A DNA stretch of 64,000 nucleotides from Balamuthia mandrillaris (Eukaryota > Discosea > Longamoebia > Balamuthiidae), in assembly GCA_031835245.1 (NCBI GenBank), contig JAVKOQ010000249.1, positions 1 through 64,000 on the forward strand, in the 5' to 3' direction. Below the pieces are notes generated by a model. It was given only the letters and a program-made list of their open reading frames with translations. It did not search any database and was not told the DNA's origin. The translations under genes were made by a program, and so were the position numbers. Shown here one piece after another: positions 1 through 10,108 of this stretch; position 1 is the stretch's first letter, and each line of letters opens with the position of its first letter.

Positions 1-463
1 TGGCGGTTGGACGGCGGCTAGGACTCACTCTCAAAGGCATCAATGCGCCATTCCACTTTTTGTTGTACAGCGAAGATACAGGGTTGTACGTGGACGCTTA
101 CAACGGCGGCGCCCTTCTAACTCCCCAGAAATGTGCTGCTTTCCTCAAGTCTCATGCCAAAGTCAAGTAAGTCCTTTTTTCGCCTGAGCCTCTCTCTCTT
201 TTCTTCCAACTAACGAGTCGAATCGCTTCAGTGTAAATCCAGATACTATAGCGTCCCTCTCGGTGGGAAGTTTAGACATTTGCCAGAGAATGTTGACCAA
301 CTTGCAAGCCATCAGCGTAAAGAAGAACGGATACGATTCAGAAGAGACACGATACTGGAGGGAACATCATCGCGTGGTCTCTCGGTGGTGGCCCATTCTT
401 GAAGCTCCTGACCTCCTTTTGAAGAAGGACGGGGAAGAACAAAGTGCAGATTCTTCTTCTTAA
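1..463 (+). CDS. SirB1/FBXO21-type transglutaminase-like protein, C-terminal part
   Basis: The 5' part lies outside the window. Exon 1-166, intron 167-231 (GT...CAG), exon 232-463; the frame reads through the junction. The visible protein has a run like RRLGLTLKG, then FHFLLYSE, then GLYVDAYNGGALLT, and after the intron RMLTNLQAI. That is the order of the SirB1 N-terminal/Transglut_core2 family, which also forms the core of eukaryotic F-box only protein 21. The histidine in FHFLLY and aspartate in VDAYNGG match the conserved positions of the fold. The family is transglutaminase-like but its substrate is generally unknown. The C-terminus ends soon after the domain with a Ser-rich tail, so no HspQ/YccV-like domain follows. 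Whether an F-box lies upstream cannot be seen. Confidence 0.72.
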
Positions 464-556
464 GACTAACCACAAAACACAATACAGAAACAATTTTGTA
501 CATTAACCATTGAGCTTCTTTCCTCCTTCATTTCTCTTTCTGCCTTCCATCATGCA

Positions 557-3500
557 TTATAGGTTCCAAACGTCAAGTGGAATCAGCAAATCTTTGGATG
601 CAATCCATCTACTATCCCGATAGACCGCCTTTCCTCTTCTTCCTTCTTGTTCTCCATTTTCTGCTTCTTCCTCTTCCATTTCATCAGCGCATCCCATCAA
701 CCCTAACATAAAACGAAACTCCTGCTCCAAGCGTTGAACCTCCGTCTGCAACAATGTCAACTGCAGCCTCGACTCCGCCATCGTCTTTGGCCTCTTTGCC
801 TTCCCCACCAAATACAACGTCCCTCTTCTTCTATACTCCGACAACGATGATGATGAAGAAGAAGCTGAAGCGGGCGATTTTGAAGAAGATGAAGAGGTAG
901 ATGAAATAAACGAAGAACAAGAAGACGATGACGAAGGCGATGATAGTGAAGAAACAGAAGACGCGCTTTGTTCGTTGGATTGAATGAGGCGCTCCAGGTC
1001 ATCCTTGCAGCGCTCCACCTTGGCGCCGGGGTTCATCGCACCCTTTCTCTGCTCCCTCTTCTCCCTCGCCACCAACTCCACCGGCAGCTCGTTGAGCAGC
1101 TGGGAGAGATAGTATGGGGCCAGCACCACCCAAGGCGATGGGGAGAGGTGGGTCAGCACCCCTATGCAGCTGAGGAAGTAGAGGCCTGGGTGGGTGTGGG
1201 CAACGTCCCAACGCTCCCGGCAGGCGTTGGAGAGGAAGCTCCGCAGATGCATTACGGGAGGATGGTAGGCGAATGCTTTGGAGGCTGCATAAATCTATTT
1301 GTTGTTGTCGTTGTTGAGAAGATAAGTGTTTGAATGCTTTAAACAATGACACAAAAGCAAATAAAGATAATAAGAGGAAGAAGAAGAAGAAGAAAAAGAA
1401 AAGGTGAAATTGAACATGAAATTGAACACAAAAAAACAAATGAACACAAACCTCCATGTGAAGATATCCGGTGGGGATGTCCAGATGGAACCATGGATAA
1501 CGATCGGCCAGCCACAACATGTTCAGCCGCAACTTTGCCACGGAGTTCTTCGTCCCCGAGAGATCCATCGTTCTCACTCTCTGCATCACTTTTCTCAACA
1601 ATTTCGTTCCAACCACCGCTGCTTTCCCCTTCTCCTTTTCTTCTCCTTCATCTTCTCCGATTTCATCCTTCTCTTCTTCATCCAATGCCTTGGTTGAGGG
1701 AGGAACAAACGCAGAGACGATAGCAATGTGTCTTAACTTGGGGTGGTACTTGCTTTGCATCATTTTCATCTTCATCCAAACTTCTTTCCTTGTGTCAGCG
1801 GGAATGTCTGGCAGATCGTCGTGAGTACCGACCAGCATGACGGGCAGCAATGCTTGCGGCAGACGCTGCTCGATGGTGCGCAGCCAGTGGTCCAACTTGG
1901 GGAGCTCTTTCTCGGCATGCGCTATGTTGAAGACAAGAACATACATGGACCAGGGTGTTATCACGAACTCTGTTGATAATTTGTCCTTTTTGGTGTTTTC
2001 AAAGAGGAGCAGTATAAGAACGGGTCAAAGAGAAGAGAAGAGAAGAGAAGAGAAGAGAAGAGAAGAGAAGAGAAGAGAAGAGAAGAGAAGAGAAGAGAAG
2101 AGAAGAGAAGAGAAGAGAAGAGAAGAGAAAGAGAAGAGAAGAGAAGAGAGAAGAAGAGAAGAGAAGAGAAGAGAAGAGAAGAAGAGAAGAGAAGAGAAGA
2201 GAAGAGAAGAGAAGAGAAGAGAAGAGAAGAGAAGAGAAGAGAAGAGAAGAGAAGAGAAGAGAAGAGAAGAGAAGAGAAGAGAAGAGAACGATGAAGAGAA
2301 GAGAAGAGAAGAGAAGAGAAGAGAAGAGAAGAGAACGATGAAGAGAAGAGAACGATGAAGAGAAGAGAAGAGAAGTGAAGAGAACGATGAAGAGAAGAGA
2401 AGAGAAGAGAAGAGAAGAGAAGAGAACGATGAAGAGAACGATGAAGAGAAGAGAAGAGAACGATGAAGAGAAGAGAACGATGAAGAGAAGAGAACGATGA
2501 AGAGAAGAGAACGATGAAGAGAAGAGAACGATGAAGAGAAGAGAACGATGAAGAGAACGATGAAGAGAAGAGAACGATGAAGAGAAGAGAAGCGACAAGA
2601 GATGAAGTTTATGGCTGAAACTAAAAACAGACGAGAAGGACAAGACAGAACTGCAGAAGAGAAATTCAGCGTACCGCGTTGCATTCGTAGACGCAAATGG
2701 TGATAGGCATGTCTCCCTGCCCGCGCTCCACCTCGTACCAGGTCCTGTGAATGCCATAAGTGGGTTTCTGGTAGTCTTCGCCGGGGTTGATCCTCTTTTC
2801 CTCGCTGAATAGCAGGTTTATAAGGGAGCTCTTTCCGGATTGTCTTGGGCCTATCACCACCAGCTTGAAACGGGGTCTCTTTCTTGAACCCTTAAATACT
2901 CTGGAGAAAATTTGAACTTATGAATAAAAACAAATGAAGATACCGCAGAGAACAGAACGTACTCTCTTAACCAAGCAAGCACCAGACCGCCATTTCTATC
3001 TGAAGGATGGTTCATGATGTCCAATGGTAGGGCAGTGTACCTGCCATCCAAACGCAGTTCATCTTTGGTAGTTTCAAGGTGGCCTTGGTGGTGTCCCCAC
3101 ACGTCGGTCACAGATATATCTCCTGAATCAGAAAGGATTCTGGCTTTGGCAATTGGAGCGTTGCCTTTTAGCTTCAGAACGGCGAGTTGCTTCATTTGAG
3201 GGCTGCCGATGCTTTTGGGCAGATAGTCTATTGTTTCCATTGGGAGAATGTGGGATAAGAAAGAAGCAAAGCGATGACAAAAGAATAAAAGCAAAATGCG
3301 GATCAAGACAAAAAACTTTACCGATCATGTTGTAACGCAAGTCTAGGAGTTGAAGGTTGGTCAACTGTGAGATCTGCTCCGGCACGACAGATATGTGGTT
3401 GTGAGCGAAGCGAAGCTCTCGAAGATTGGACAGCTGACCGATGGAGGGTGGAAGCAGTTTGATGAGGTTGTAGTTAAGGTTAAGGACCGTCATGTTGGCG

Positions 3501-4329
3501 CAGAGCGGTTGAAATAACAGCTGTTTCATGACCATGGATAGCGTTCTGTTTCGCAGTTCTACACGATGATAACATCCTCTGAGAACCTGTTGTGTAACGA
3601 AGAAAGGGTGTAAGAAAAGTACTATAGTTAGAAGGGACGTAAAAGGCAAAAACAACTAAAAGTGGAACAAACCCTGCGCAGCTCCATATTCTCTTGACAA
3701 AGTCGGTTTATCTCAGTGGCATACTTTCTATAGGCCTTATCGTTTTCTCTGTCATCTATAACAGATTGTTGGTTCTTTGGAAGACAGAGAACGTACCTCG
3801 GGGGGAGAGAGAGAGAGAGGAAAGAATGGGAGATTAGGAGAGACGAACCAAGAAAAATTTGTTCTAAGTCGAAGTTCTCCCGAAGCACCTTGCACATGTC
3901 TTTCAAAGTAGCGGCCTCCACGTCTGTGTTCCTCAAATTCAACCCTTTCAAAGGGACCATTCCTTTGCCTCCTCGAAGAATGTTTAAGAACTCCACTTTT
4001 GCCTTCTTGTTCTCGTCCTCAAAGAGTAAAATGTTCCCGCTCAAGTCTATCCCAACTTCTGCCTCTTGGTCTTCCTTTCTTCGATCTTCCTTGTAGCAAT
4101 CCTTCATAGCGAAATGTATGGTTTGAAAGAGTTTGGCGAGAGCTTCGTCGCTCTGTATCCCAGCAGCTCGTATCTTCGTGGCAGAAAACACCCACCAAAC
4201 TAAAGACAAGAGCCCCCCTCCTTCGATTTCAAGTTCCCCGTGAGAACAAATCTTCCTCTTTCTTTGGGCCTCAGCAACGATGGCCGCTGTCGCTTGTTTG
4301 ATTTTGTCCTTTGACCCAAGGTGCATCAT
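557..4329 (-). CDS. LRR-Roc (Roco-family) GTPase without kinase domain
   Basis: Seven exons: 4329-3849, 3755-3673, 3586-3322, 3227-2963, 2900-2675, 1985-1452, 1294-557, giving about 863 aa. The first ATG of a tandem pair (4329, 4326) was chosen. Leucine-rich repeats lie at about residues 200-310 (LNLNYNLIKLLPPSI, LRFAHNHISVVPEQI). The Roc GTPase begins near residue 370 with P-loop GPRQSGKSS; the core strand MYVLVFN and the THDD guanine-specificity motif follow. A region like the winged-helix part of COR (CRERWDVAHTHPGLYFLS) precedes a Ser/Glu-rich low-complexity stretch and a C-terminal coiled coil. No kinase domain is present, as in MFHAS1-type Roco proteins. The switch II position reads YECNA instead of DxxG. 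The 2676-1986 intron holds a large GAGAA repeat. Likely a scaffold or signalling GTPase; partners unknown. Confidence 0.78.
2031..2592. repeat. GAGAA pentamer and compound microsatellite, about 560 bp
   Basis: The left side is almost pure (GAGAA)n. To the right it turns into a higher-order unit in which GAACGATGAAGA blocks alternate with GAGAA blocks. It lies wholly inside an intron of the Roco gene, where the sense strand reads TTCTC, i.e. pure pyrimidine at the left end. Confidence 0.95.
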
Positions 4330-4692
4330 CTTGTGTTCACCTCCTTTTCTCCGCTCTCTTCCTCCCTCTCCTTCCCTCTCTCTCAATTCGCTTTCTCTCT
4401 ACTTATCGTCCTCTTCGTCTTCTTCTTTTCCTCCTCCTTCTCCTTCTCCTTCTTCAGTGGGTCGTTATTTGCTTGAAGAGACACTTTTTTTTTTGATTGG
4501 CACAAAAATTATACAAAAATCAGTTGTTGCGCATCAGGATTCGAACCGGAGGAAGGGAGATGCCAAACCACTTTAAAAAAATAAACGTCACTGGCAAGAT
4601 TCGAACCGGAGCTTGTTTGCCACGTGGGAGAGGAAAGGACCCTCTGCAACAGAACTTTTATGCTTGGAGTGATGAATGTCGATTCTTTTCGG

Positions 4693-4962
4693 TCAAAGAG
4701 AGTACACCCGGACATGAATGGGACAGTCCTTGAACACATCCTGCAAGATCCTGGAAACGTTGGGCCACCTCAGGCCGTCCAATCCACAGCCCAGCCTGGG
4801 CAATGCCAGCTGCTTGACCCCATGCCTCGTGCAGTGCTCCCGCATGGCCTCCAGCGAGCTTTGAAGGGCAGCATAGGTTGGCTTGTCGCGATAGACCTTC
4901 TTTGTGATCAAATAGTAGATGAAGCGACCTCCTCTTCGCAAGACACAAACTCCACCTGTGGG

Positions 4963-5002
<40 letters not shown>

Positions 5003-5623
5003 ATTAGATGCAGAAACAGAAGAAAGGAAGCAATGAAGAGAAAAGAAGAAAGAGGGTGCACCAGTGGTGGGGTGTTGTGCACGAAGTTCGGAGAGGCCGC
5101 CAAACTTGTCTTTGAAGGGCTTGGCGATGCCTTTGCCCATGACGAGGTCCTCACTAACGCAGTGCCCCAAACAGGCCTCCGTTTCCACAAAAAGGTCTCC
5201 TTTCTTCTCCTCGTAGACAAAACTTTGTCTTTGCTTTTCTGTCTGTGTCGTCCCTTCTTTTTCTTCTGACTCTTCTGTTTCTTCTTTCTTCGGAGCATTA
5301 CTGCTGCTGGTGGCTTCGTTCTTGGCCAGAGAGCGAGCCAACCGTTCATCCTCCTCTTCCATTCTCTTCTTTCGTCGCTCTGCTTCTTGTGCCTCCTCCC
5401 GCATCAACCGTCTGGCCAAAGCCTCATCGGCTTCCATTTGTCTTTGCTTCTTGGTTTTCGCTGTTGCTGCTTCTCCACCATAGGAGTACTCTCTGTCTGC
5501 TTCAGCAGTTTTGTTTCCTCCCTCTTCTTCTCTGCGATGGTTTTGCTGAGGCCGTTGCACGCCGCTGCTGCTTCGGCTCGTCTCTTCATCCGCGCACGGC
5601 TCCTTTCGTTTCTTTCCTTCCAT
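4693..5623 (-). CDS. OARD1: TARG1/OARD1-type macrodomain ADP-ribose hydrolase with N-terminal LARxL motifs
   Basis: Two exons, 5623-5062 and 4955-4693, 274 aa. From about residue 135 the protein follows human OARD1/TARG1 closely: KKGDLF, LGHCVSEDLVMGKGIA, KFGG, then FIYYLITKK.....KPTY, LPRLGCGLDGL and the C-terminal RVYSL. The lysine in the YLITKK stretch and the aspartate of GCGLD correspond to the two catalytic residues of TARG1, which removes ADP-ribose from acidic residues and acts on O-acetyl-ADP-ribose. The N-terminal extension is charged and carries two related motifs, DEALARRLMREE and DERLARSLAK, similar to ubiquitin-interacting helices. The gene is head-to-head with the PARP gene, 303 bp between start codons. 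The intron carries a (CT)n tract on the sense strand. OARD1 orthology is by sequence; the UIM reading is inference. Confidence 0.88.
4965..4999. repeat. (GA)n dinucleotide tract in TARG1-like intron
   Basis: About 17 GA units; reads (CT)n on the sense strand of the minus-strand gene, directly upstream of its splice acceptor. Confidence 0.95.
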
Positions 5624-5926
5624 TTTTTTTTTCTTGGTCTGTAATTTTTTTTTCTTGTTTTTTTTTTCAAAATTTTCTTCGAAAAAATTATCATTTGATA
5701 GTTATTATTCGACCAAGTCAGCGGGAAGCCAGAAAAAGGTCCTGGCTGCCTAAGTATCATTTATACCGTAAATTCCAGGACAAAAAGTAACCCGCACCAT
5801 ATCTCGAAGACTTAAACCAAGAAATTTTTTTTCCGATCGAATAATTCGTTATTTATTTTTCAGTTACGAATTTATTTATTTATTTAAACAGCTGCAACAA
5901 ACGAACGAACAGACGAGCCAAGACCA
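5624..5926. promoter_or_regulatory. Divergent intergenic region between macrodomain hydrolase and PARP
   Basis: A 303-bp AT-rich gap separates the two divergent ATGs. It has long T/A runs on the left (5627-5690) and a short AT repeat (about 5860-5885) before the PARP start. No TATA box was confidently placed. Shared promoter use is inferred from geometry. Confidence 0.5.
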
Positions 5927-6220
5927 ATGTCCGGACGCCCCAAGAGACAAGCGGCCACCAAGAAGAAGGTGGTGGAGGAGGAGGAAAATGAGGAGGAGAT
6001 CGACCCCACCAACATGTTGGTCAGCGAGCTGAAGGACGAGCTGCGCTCCCGCGGCCTCAGCACCAGCGGCAACAAAGCCGCCCTCGTCAAACGCCTCCAA
6101 AAGGCCTTGGAGTCCGACGGCGGAGAGGAGGAGGAGGAAGAGGAGGAGGAGGCCGAGGAGAAGAAGACCACCACCAAGAGAAGCACCCGAGGCAAAGGCA
6201 AAGAAAAGAAAGAGGAGGCC

Positions 6221-6255
<35 letters not shown>

Positions 6256-6559
6256 AAACAAAGGAACCAAGAGGAAGAAGGGCTCTACCGCCGGGAAGCA
6301 CAAGGTGGACCAGGGGGTGCGCCTCGGCGGCTGCTCCGTGCACGAGGACTGGGACTGTATGCTCAACCAGACCAACATTCGCAACAACAACAACAAGTTC
6401 TACGTGGCGCAGATCTTGGACGCGGGCGGCAGCTACTACTTCCACACGCGTTGGGGTCGCGTGGGAGAGCCTGGCCAATCCGCCACCAAAGGTCCTTGGT
6501 GCGTTTTTTTTTTTTTCCTATTTTTATTTTCATCTCTTTTTAATGTCATTTTTTTCATC

Positions 6560-6596
<37 letters not shown>

Positions 6597-8130
6597 GCTT
6601 TCTTCTCTTCTCTCATCTATTGGGAAAAAAAAAGGGCATTGAATAAATGTGAGACCGAGTTTAAGAAGAAGTTTAAGGAAAAGACTGGCAACCTGTGGGA
6701 CGAGCGCGACAACTTTGAAGCCGTCAGCGGCAAATACACTCTCATCGGTACTTTCTTTGTTACTTCGTTTCTCTTGCTTGCTTTTTCGGTTTGTTGAGCT
6801 AAATACCTTTTTTCTCTCTCTTTGCAGAGATGGACCTGGATGGTGGCTCTGACGAGGAAGAGCTTGAGGCGAAGCTGTCCGCCGTGCGCAAGAAACAGAA
6901 GAGCAACGGCGTCAAGGAGTCGGCCCTGCCGCTCGCCACCCAGGAGCTCGTCAACCTTATCTTCGATTTGAACATGTTCAAACAAGCTATGGAGAGCTTC
7001 AACATCGATGGTATGTTCTTTGTTCTCTATCTTTCTCCTTCTGTCCTCCGTAGCTTCTTCTTTTCTTAAACAAACAAACACAACAAAACAGTGAAGAAGA
7101 TGCCATTGGGAAAGATCAGCAAGAGCCAAATCGCCAAAGGCTTTGCCGTTCTGGAGAAGATCGGGGAGATGTTGAGCAACGGCAACCGCCGCACCGAGGC
7201 GGCGTCCTCCGAGTTCTACACTTTGATCCCCCACTCCTTTGGCAGGCAGAGACCTCCTCCCATTGCCGACCTGGAGACCTTGCAACAGAAGAAGGACATG
7301 CTCAACGTGCTTGGCGATATAGAGTTGGCTCAATCCTTGACTAAAGAAAAGGAAGAGCGTACGTTCTTCTTTCTCTTTCTTTTGTTAACACACACCGGTC
7401 TAGAAACTAACGCATAAATACAAAACAAACAAAAACAGAGGAATCGCAAGAAGAGCAGGAAGAGGAACTGGCGCCCAACCCCATTGACACCAACTATGCC
7501 CTGCTCGGCGCCGACGTAGAGCCCGTCGATAGGTCCTCCGACGAGTTCCGCATCATCAAACAATACCTCACCGCAACGGAGGGCTCGTGGAACCGCTGCA
7601 CCATCAAGCACGTCTACCGCGTGGCCCGCCACGGCGAGGAGACCCGCTTCCAGCAGCACGACCACATCACCAACCGCAAGCTCCTCTGGCACGGCACCAA
7701 CGTGGCCGTCGTGGTGGCCATTCTCTCCTCCGGCCTCCGCATCATGCCCCACTCGGGCGGTCGTGTGGGCAAGGGCATCTACTTTGCCTCGGAACACTCC
7801 AAGTCGGCTGGCTACGTGGGCAAGGCCGGCAGGACCGGCATCATGTTCCTCAGCGAGGTGGCCCTGGGCAAGGAGTGGCACATCACCCAGGACGATTGCA
7901 CGTTGAGGCAGCCGCCCTCCGGCTACGACTGCATCATCGCCAAGGGCTGGACTGAGCCCGACCCCAGCAAGGACACGGTGATCAAGATCGAGGGCAAGGA
8001 TGTGGTGGTGCCCCAAGGGCCGCCCATCAAGATGCAGCAGTACAGCAACAGCTCCTTCTCCCAGAGCGAGTACTTGGTCTACAAGGAGAGCCAGAACCGC
8101 ATTCGTTACTTGTTGATGTTGGATTGGTAA
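5927..8130 (+). CDS. Poly(ADP-ribose) polymerase, PARP2/3 type (SAP-WGR-PRD-ART)
   Basis: Five exons, 5927-6498, 6635-6747, 6828-7010, 7092-7358, 7439-8130, 608 aa. Order: basic start; SAP DNA-binding motif at about 27-62 (SELKDELRSRGL, KAALVKRL); acidic/lysine-rich linker to about 125; WGR domain at about 130-220 (YYFHTRWGRVGE); alpha-helical regulatory domain at about 260-360 (LPLATQELVNLIF, PLGKISKSQI); ART catalytic domain at about 390-608. The H-Y-E triad is complete: LLWHGTN, GKGIYFAS and SEYLVYKE. It should therefore make branched or linear poly(ADP-ribose) on DNA damage, like plant PARP2, which also begins with SAP motifs. Nuclear. No zinc fingers or BRCT are seen. The divergent neighbour is the matching ADP-ribose hydrolase. 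Confidence 0.93.
6563..6593. repeat. (CT)n tract in PARP intron 1
   Basis: About 15 CT units on the sense strand within intron 6499-6634. Confidence 0.95.
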
Positions 8131-8369
8131 GGAGGAAGAAAGGAAGGAAGAGCAAAGAGCTTATGTGGTGGTGGGCGTGGAAGAAAAAAAAACCTCTCTT
8201 TTCCTTTCGTTAGTTCTTCTTTGTTGGCTTGTTTCTTCTTTTCCTTCTCTTCTTCCTTTACGTCCTTTGCTCTAAGGCTCTCTTTTTAATGGTACAACAA
8301 ACAACATACAAAGAAGGGTTTCTAGCATCCATTCTGTACATTTCACTCTTTCTCTCGTTCTTCTTGGTT

Positions 8370-8473
8370 TCAGGAGGAGGACATGGTTATTAGTGGCGTT
8401 GCTTCGCTGGTGCCTTTATCTTGTGGCTTCGAATCTGAATCTGCGCAACGATCAACATAGGCATGAGAGAGTG

Positions 8474-8520
<47 letters not shown>

Positions 8521-8906
8521 AGCCTACTATCTACAACATCGAAAGGTCCTCGTCTCCGCCGCTTCATCTTATTCCGTTCGTCGCTCTCATCCTCGCCGTC
8601 ATAATTGCTTCTTTCTCTGTCTTCTTCCTCCACTTCACTCTTTCTGGACCCTGTCGATGGGGAAGGAGGAGCACTTCTCCTCCGCCCGAGCTTCATGCCC
8701 CGCTGAAACAACCGCACGGTGTGAGCCATCTCCGTCTCTCTCTTCCGTTTGCGAATCTGTTTCACGCGGAGCAGTATTTCTTCCTTCTCCTTCAAGTACT
8801 GGTCCCTTTGAGCCAAGTACATGTCCCTTTCTCGCAGCGCCTCGTCTCTGATGCGTTGCCAATAGGCGACCTCCTCCGAGGCTGTTCGTGGCTGTGGCGC
8901 CTCCAT
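8370..8906 (-). CDS. Small coiled-coil basic protein of unknown function
   Basis: Not recognised. Model: exon 8906-8528, intron 8527-8441 holding a (CT)n tract on the sense strand, exon 8440-8370, 149 aa. Retaining the intron also keeps the frame open, so the intron is inferred from GT...GCGCAG borders and the repeat. Residues about 10-60 are a heptad-like charged helix (RDEALRERDMYLAQRDQYL). A cluster of basic residues and acidic Ser-rich stretches follow, with a KMKRRRRG patch that could be a nuclear localisation signal. Confidence 0.55.
8477..8518. repeat. (GA)n tract in small coiled-coil gene intron
   Basis: About 21 GA units, (CT)n on the sense strand of the minus-strand gene. Confidence 0.95.
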
Positions 8907-8969
8907 ACTTTTACCCTTTCTACTATTTTTTGTTGTCTTTGAAGAAGAAAGAAGGAACACTTTCCTCTT

Positions 8970-9497
8970 TTAATGCAAGACAAGCGTTGCGAGGAGGGGA
9001 AGAAGAATGGACACCACGTTGAGGAAGATGAACGAAAGGATTGCTTTAAAAGAAAGGTACAGAAGAACAAAAACAAAGGGGAGCCAAAAAAGATGCACAG
9101 GACGAAGAAAGCCCTGGGCAGCAAGCTCTCTCTCTCTCAAGACACCGGCACCACCAGCGGCAGGAAGAAAAAGGGAGGTTGCAACCTTGGTCTTCGGAGG
9201 AAGGGGGAACAGAGGGTTGGAAGAGAGAGAAGAAAAAGGGGAAACAGAGGACAAGCTGCATGTGCGACACACAAAAGAAAGCCTACGTCCATCATCATCC
9301 TCCCGCCTTTTGAGCAAAACAAAAAAGAATTGGGGTGGTGGAAGATGGGAGTAAGCAAACAAAAAAAAAATAAAGATGGGTCACAAATGAGCCTGTCCTG
9401 CCTTCCGCCTCCCTCTGCTCTCCCTCCAAATACTTCTTACTCTGCTGAGCGACATTGGGGTGCGGTGGGTCGGGTCCTTCGCCCCATCCGTCGCCAT
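8970..9497 (-). CDS. Predicted small hydrophobic membrane protein (about 66 aa)
   Basis: Tentative gene, not recognised. ATG at 9497 in good context (TTTGTTAATGG), exon 9497-9441 ending in a consensus GTAAGA donor, exon 9113-8970 after a CCCAG acceptor. The frame is kept (19 + 47 codons plus stop). The first 19 residues are polar; the second exon encodes two strongly hydrophobic segments (LFWLPFVFVLLYL and ILSFIFLNVVSILLPLLATL) ending one residue before the stop. That would be a hairpin or tail-anchored membrane protein. The surrounding 9.5-10.1 kb holds GA-rich non-coding DNA and possibly 5' UTR exons. Confidence is limited because such hydrophobic frames also arise from GA-rich DNA. Confidence 0.35.
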
Positions 9498-10108
9498 TAA
9501 CAAATAAAAAAGAGAGACAACCGCTCTGAAAGACGGGGATGAAGGGGGAGAGAAGAAATAGAAAGGGCGGGAAAGAATGGAAAAAAAAAGAAAAAGAATA
9601 AAGGGGAGAGAAGAAGGGGGGAAGCAAGTCAAAGTAATCAACAGTTTAAAAAGAGAGAAAAGAGTGGAGAGGAAGGGGGAAAGGAAGAGGAGGAAGAGAA
9701 AAGAGGAGGGGAAGGAGATGTGGGGTGAAAAGGTTGAAAAAAACATACCGTTTGAGGGCTGGCGGAGGGTTGGTTGATGGTCAGAAGAAGTCTGGAGAGA
9801 GGAAAGAGAAACAAAAGGATGATAAAAATAAAAAAAAAGAAAGATAGAACACAGCAACAGGTTCAGCTGGCAGCAACCAACCCTGTCCGAAAGACCTGAA
9901 ACGTGTCTGCTTCTATTTCCCCCAAAAACATCAACGCCACCACGCTATCCCTCCTCCTTCTCAAACCATCCGTCCCGCCTCTTATCCCATCATCTTCTCG
10001 TTCCCTCCCGTTTAAAAAATAACTGAAAAAAAACAAGCTCTTCTCTCCGCCTCACTTCTTCCTTCATCGTGTTCGCGCAAAGAGGGGAGAAAGAAAAACG
10101 GGGTTAGC
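9498..10108. other. GA-rich stretch without a clear gene
   Basis: Purine-rich on the plus strand with short A runs. One possible minus-strand exon (about 9791-9749, bounded by CAG and GTATGT) could be a 5' UTR exon of the small membrane protein gene. Nothing else supportable was seen. Confidence 0.4.

Noticed and set aside
2025-2757. Open frames of 223-252 codons across the GAGAA array
   Set aside because: Repeat-derived FSSLL/REEKR runs without coding features; the array lies in an intron.
4537-4610. Two copies of GATTCGAACCGGA exactly 60 bp apart, reading as near-perfect tRNA B boxes on the minus strand
   Set aside because: No acceptor-stem pairing, no anticodon arm and no A box fit around either copy; at most tRNA remnants or chance.
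7330-8016. 228-codon minus-strand frame opposite the PARP catalytic exon
   Set aside because: Antisense shadow of a GC-rich coding exon.
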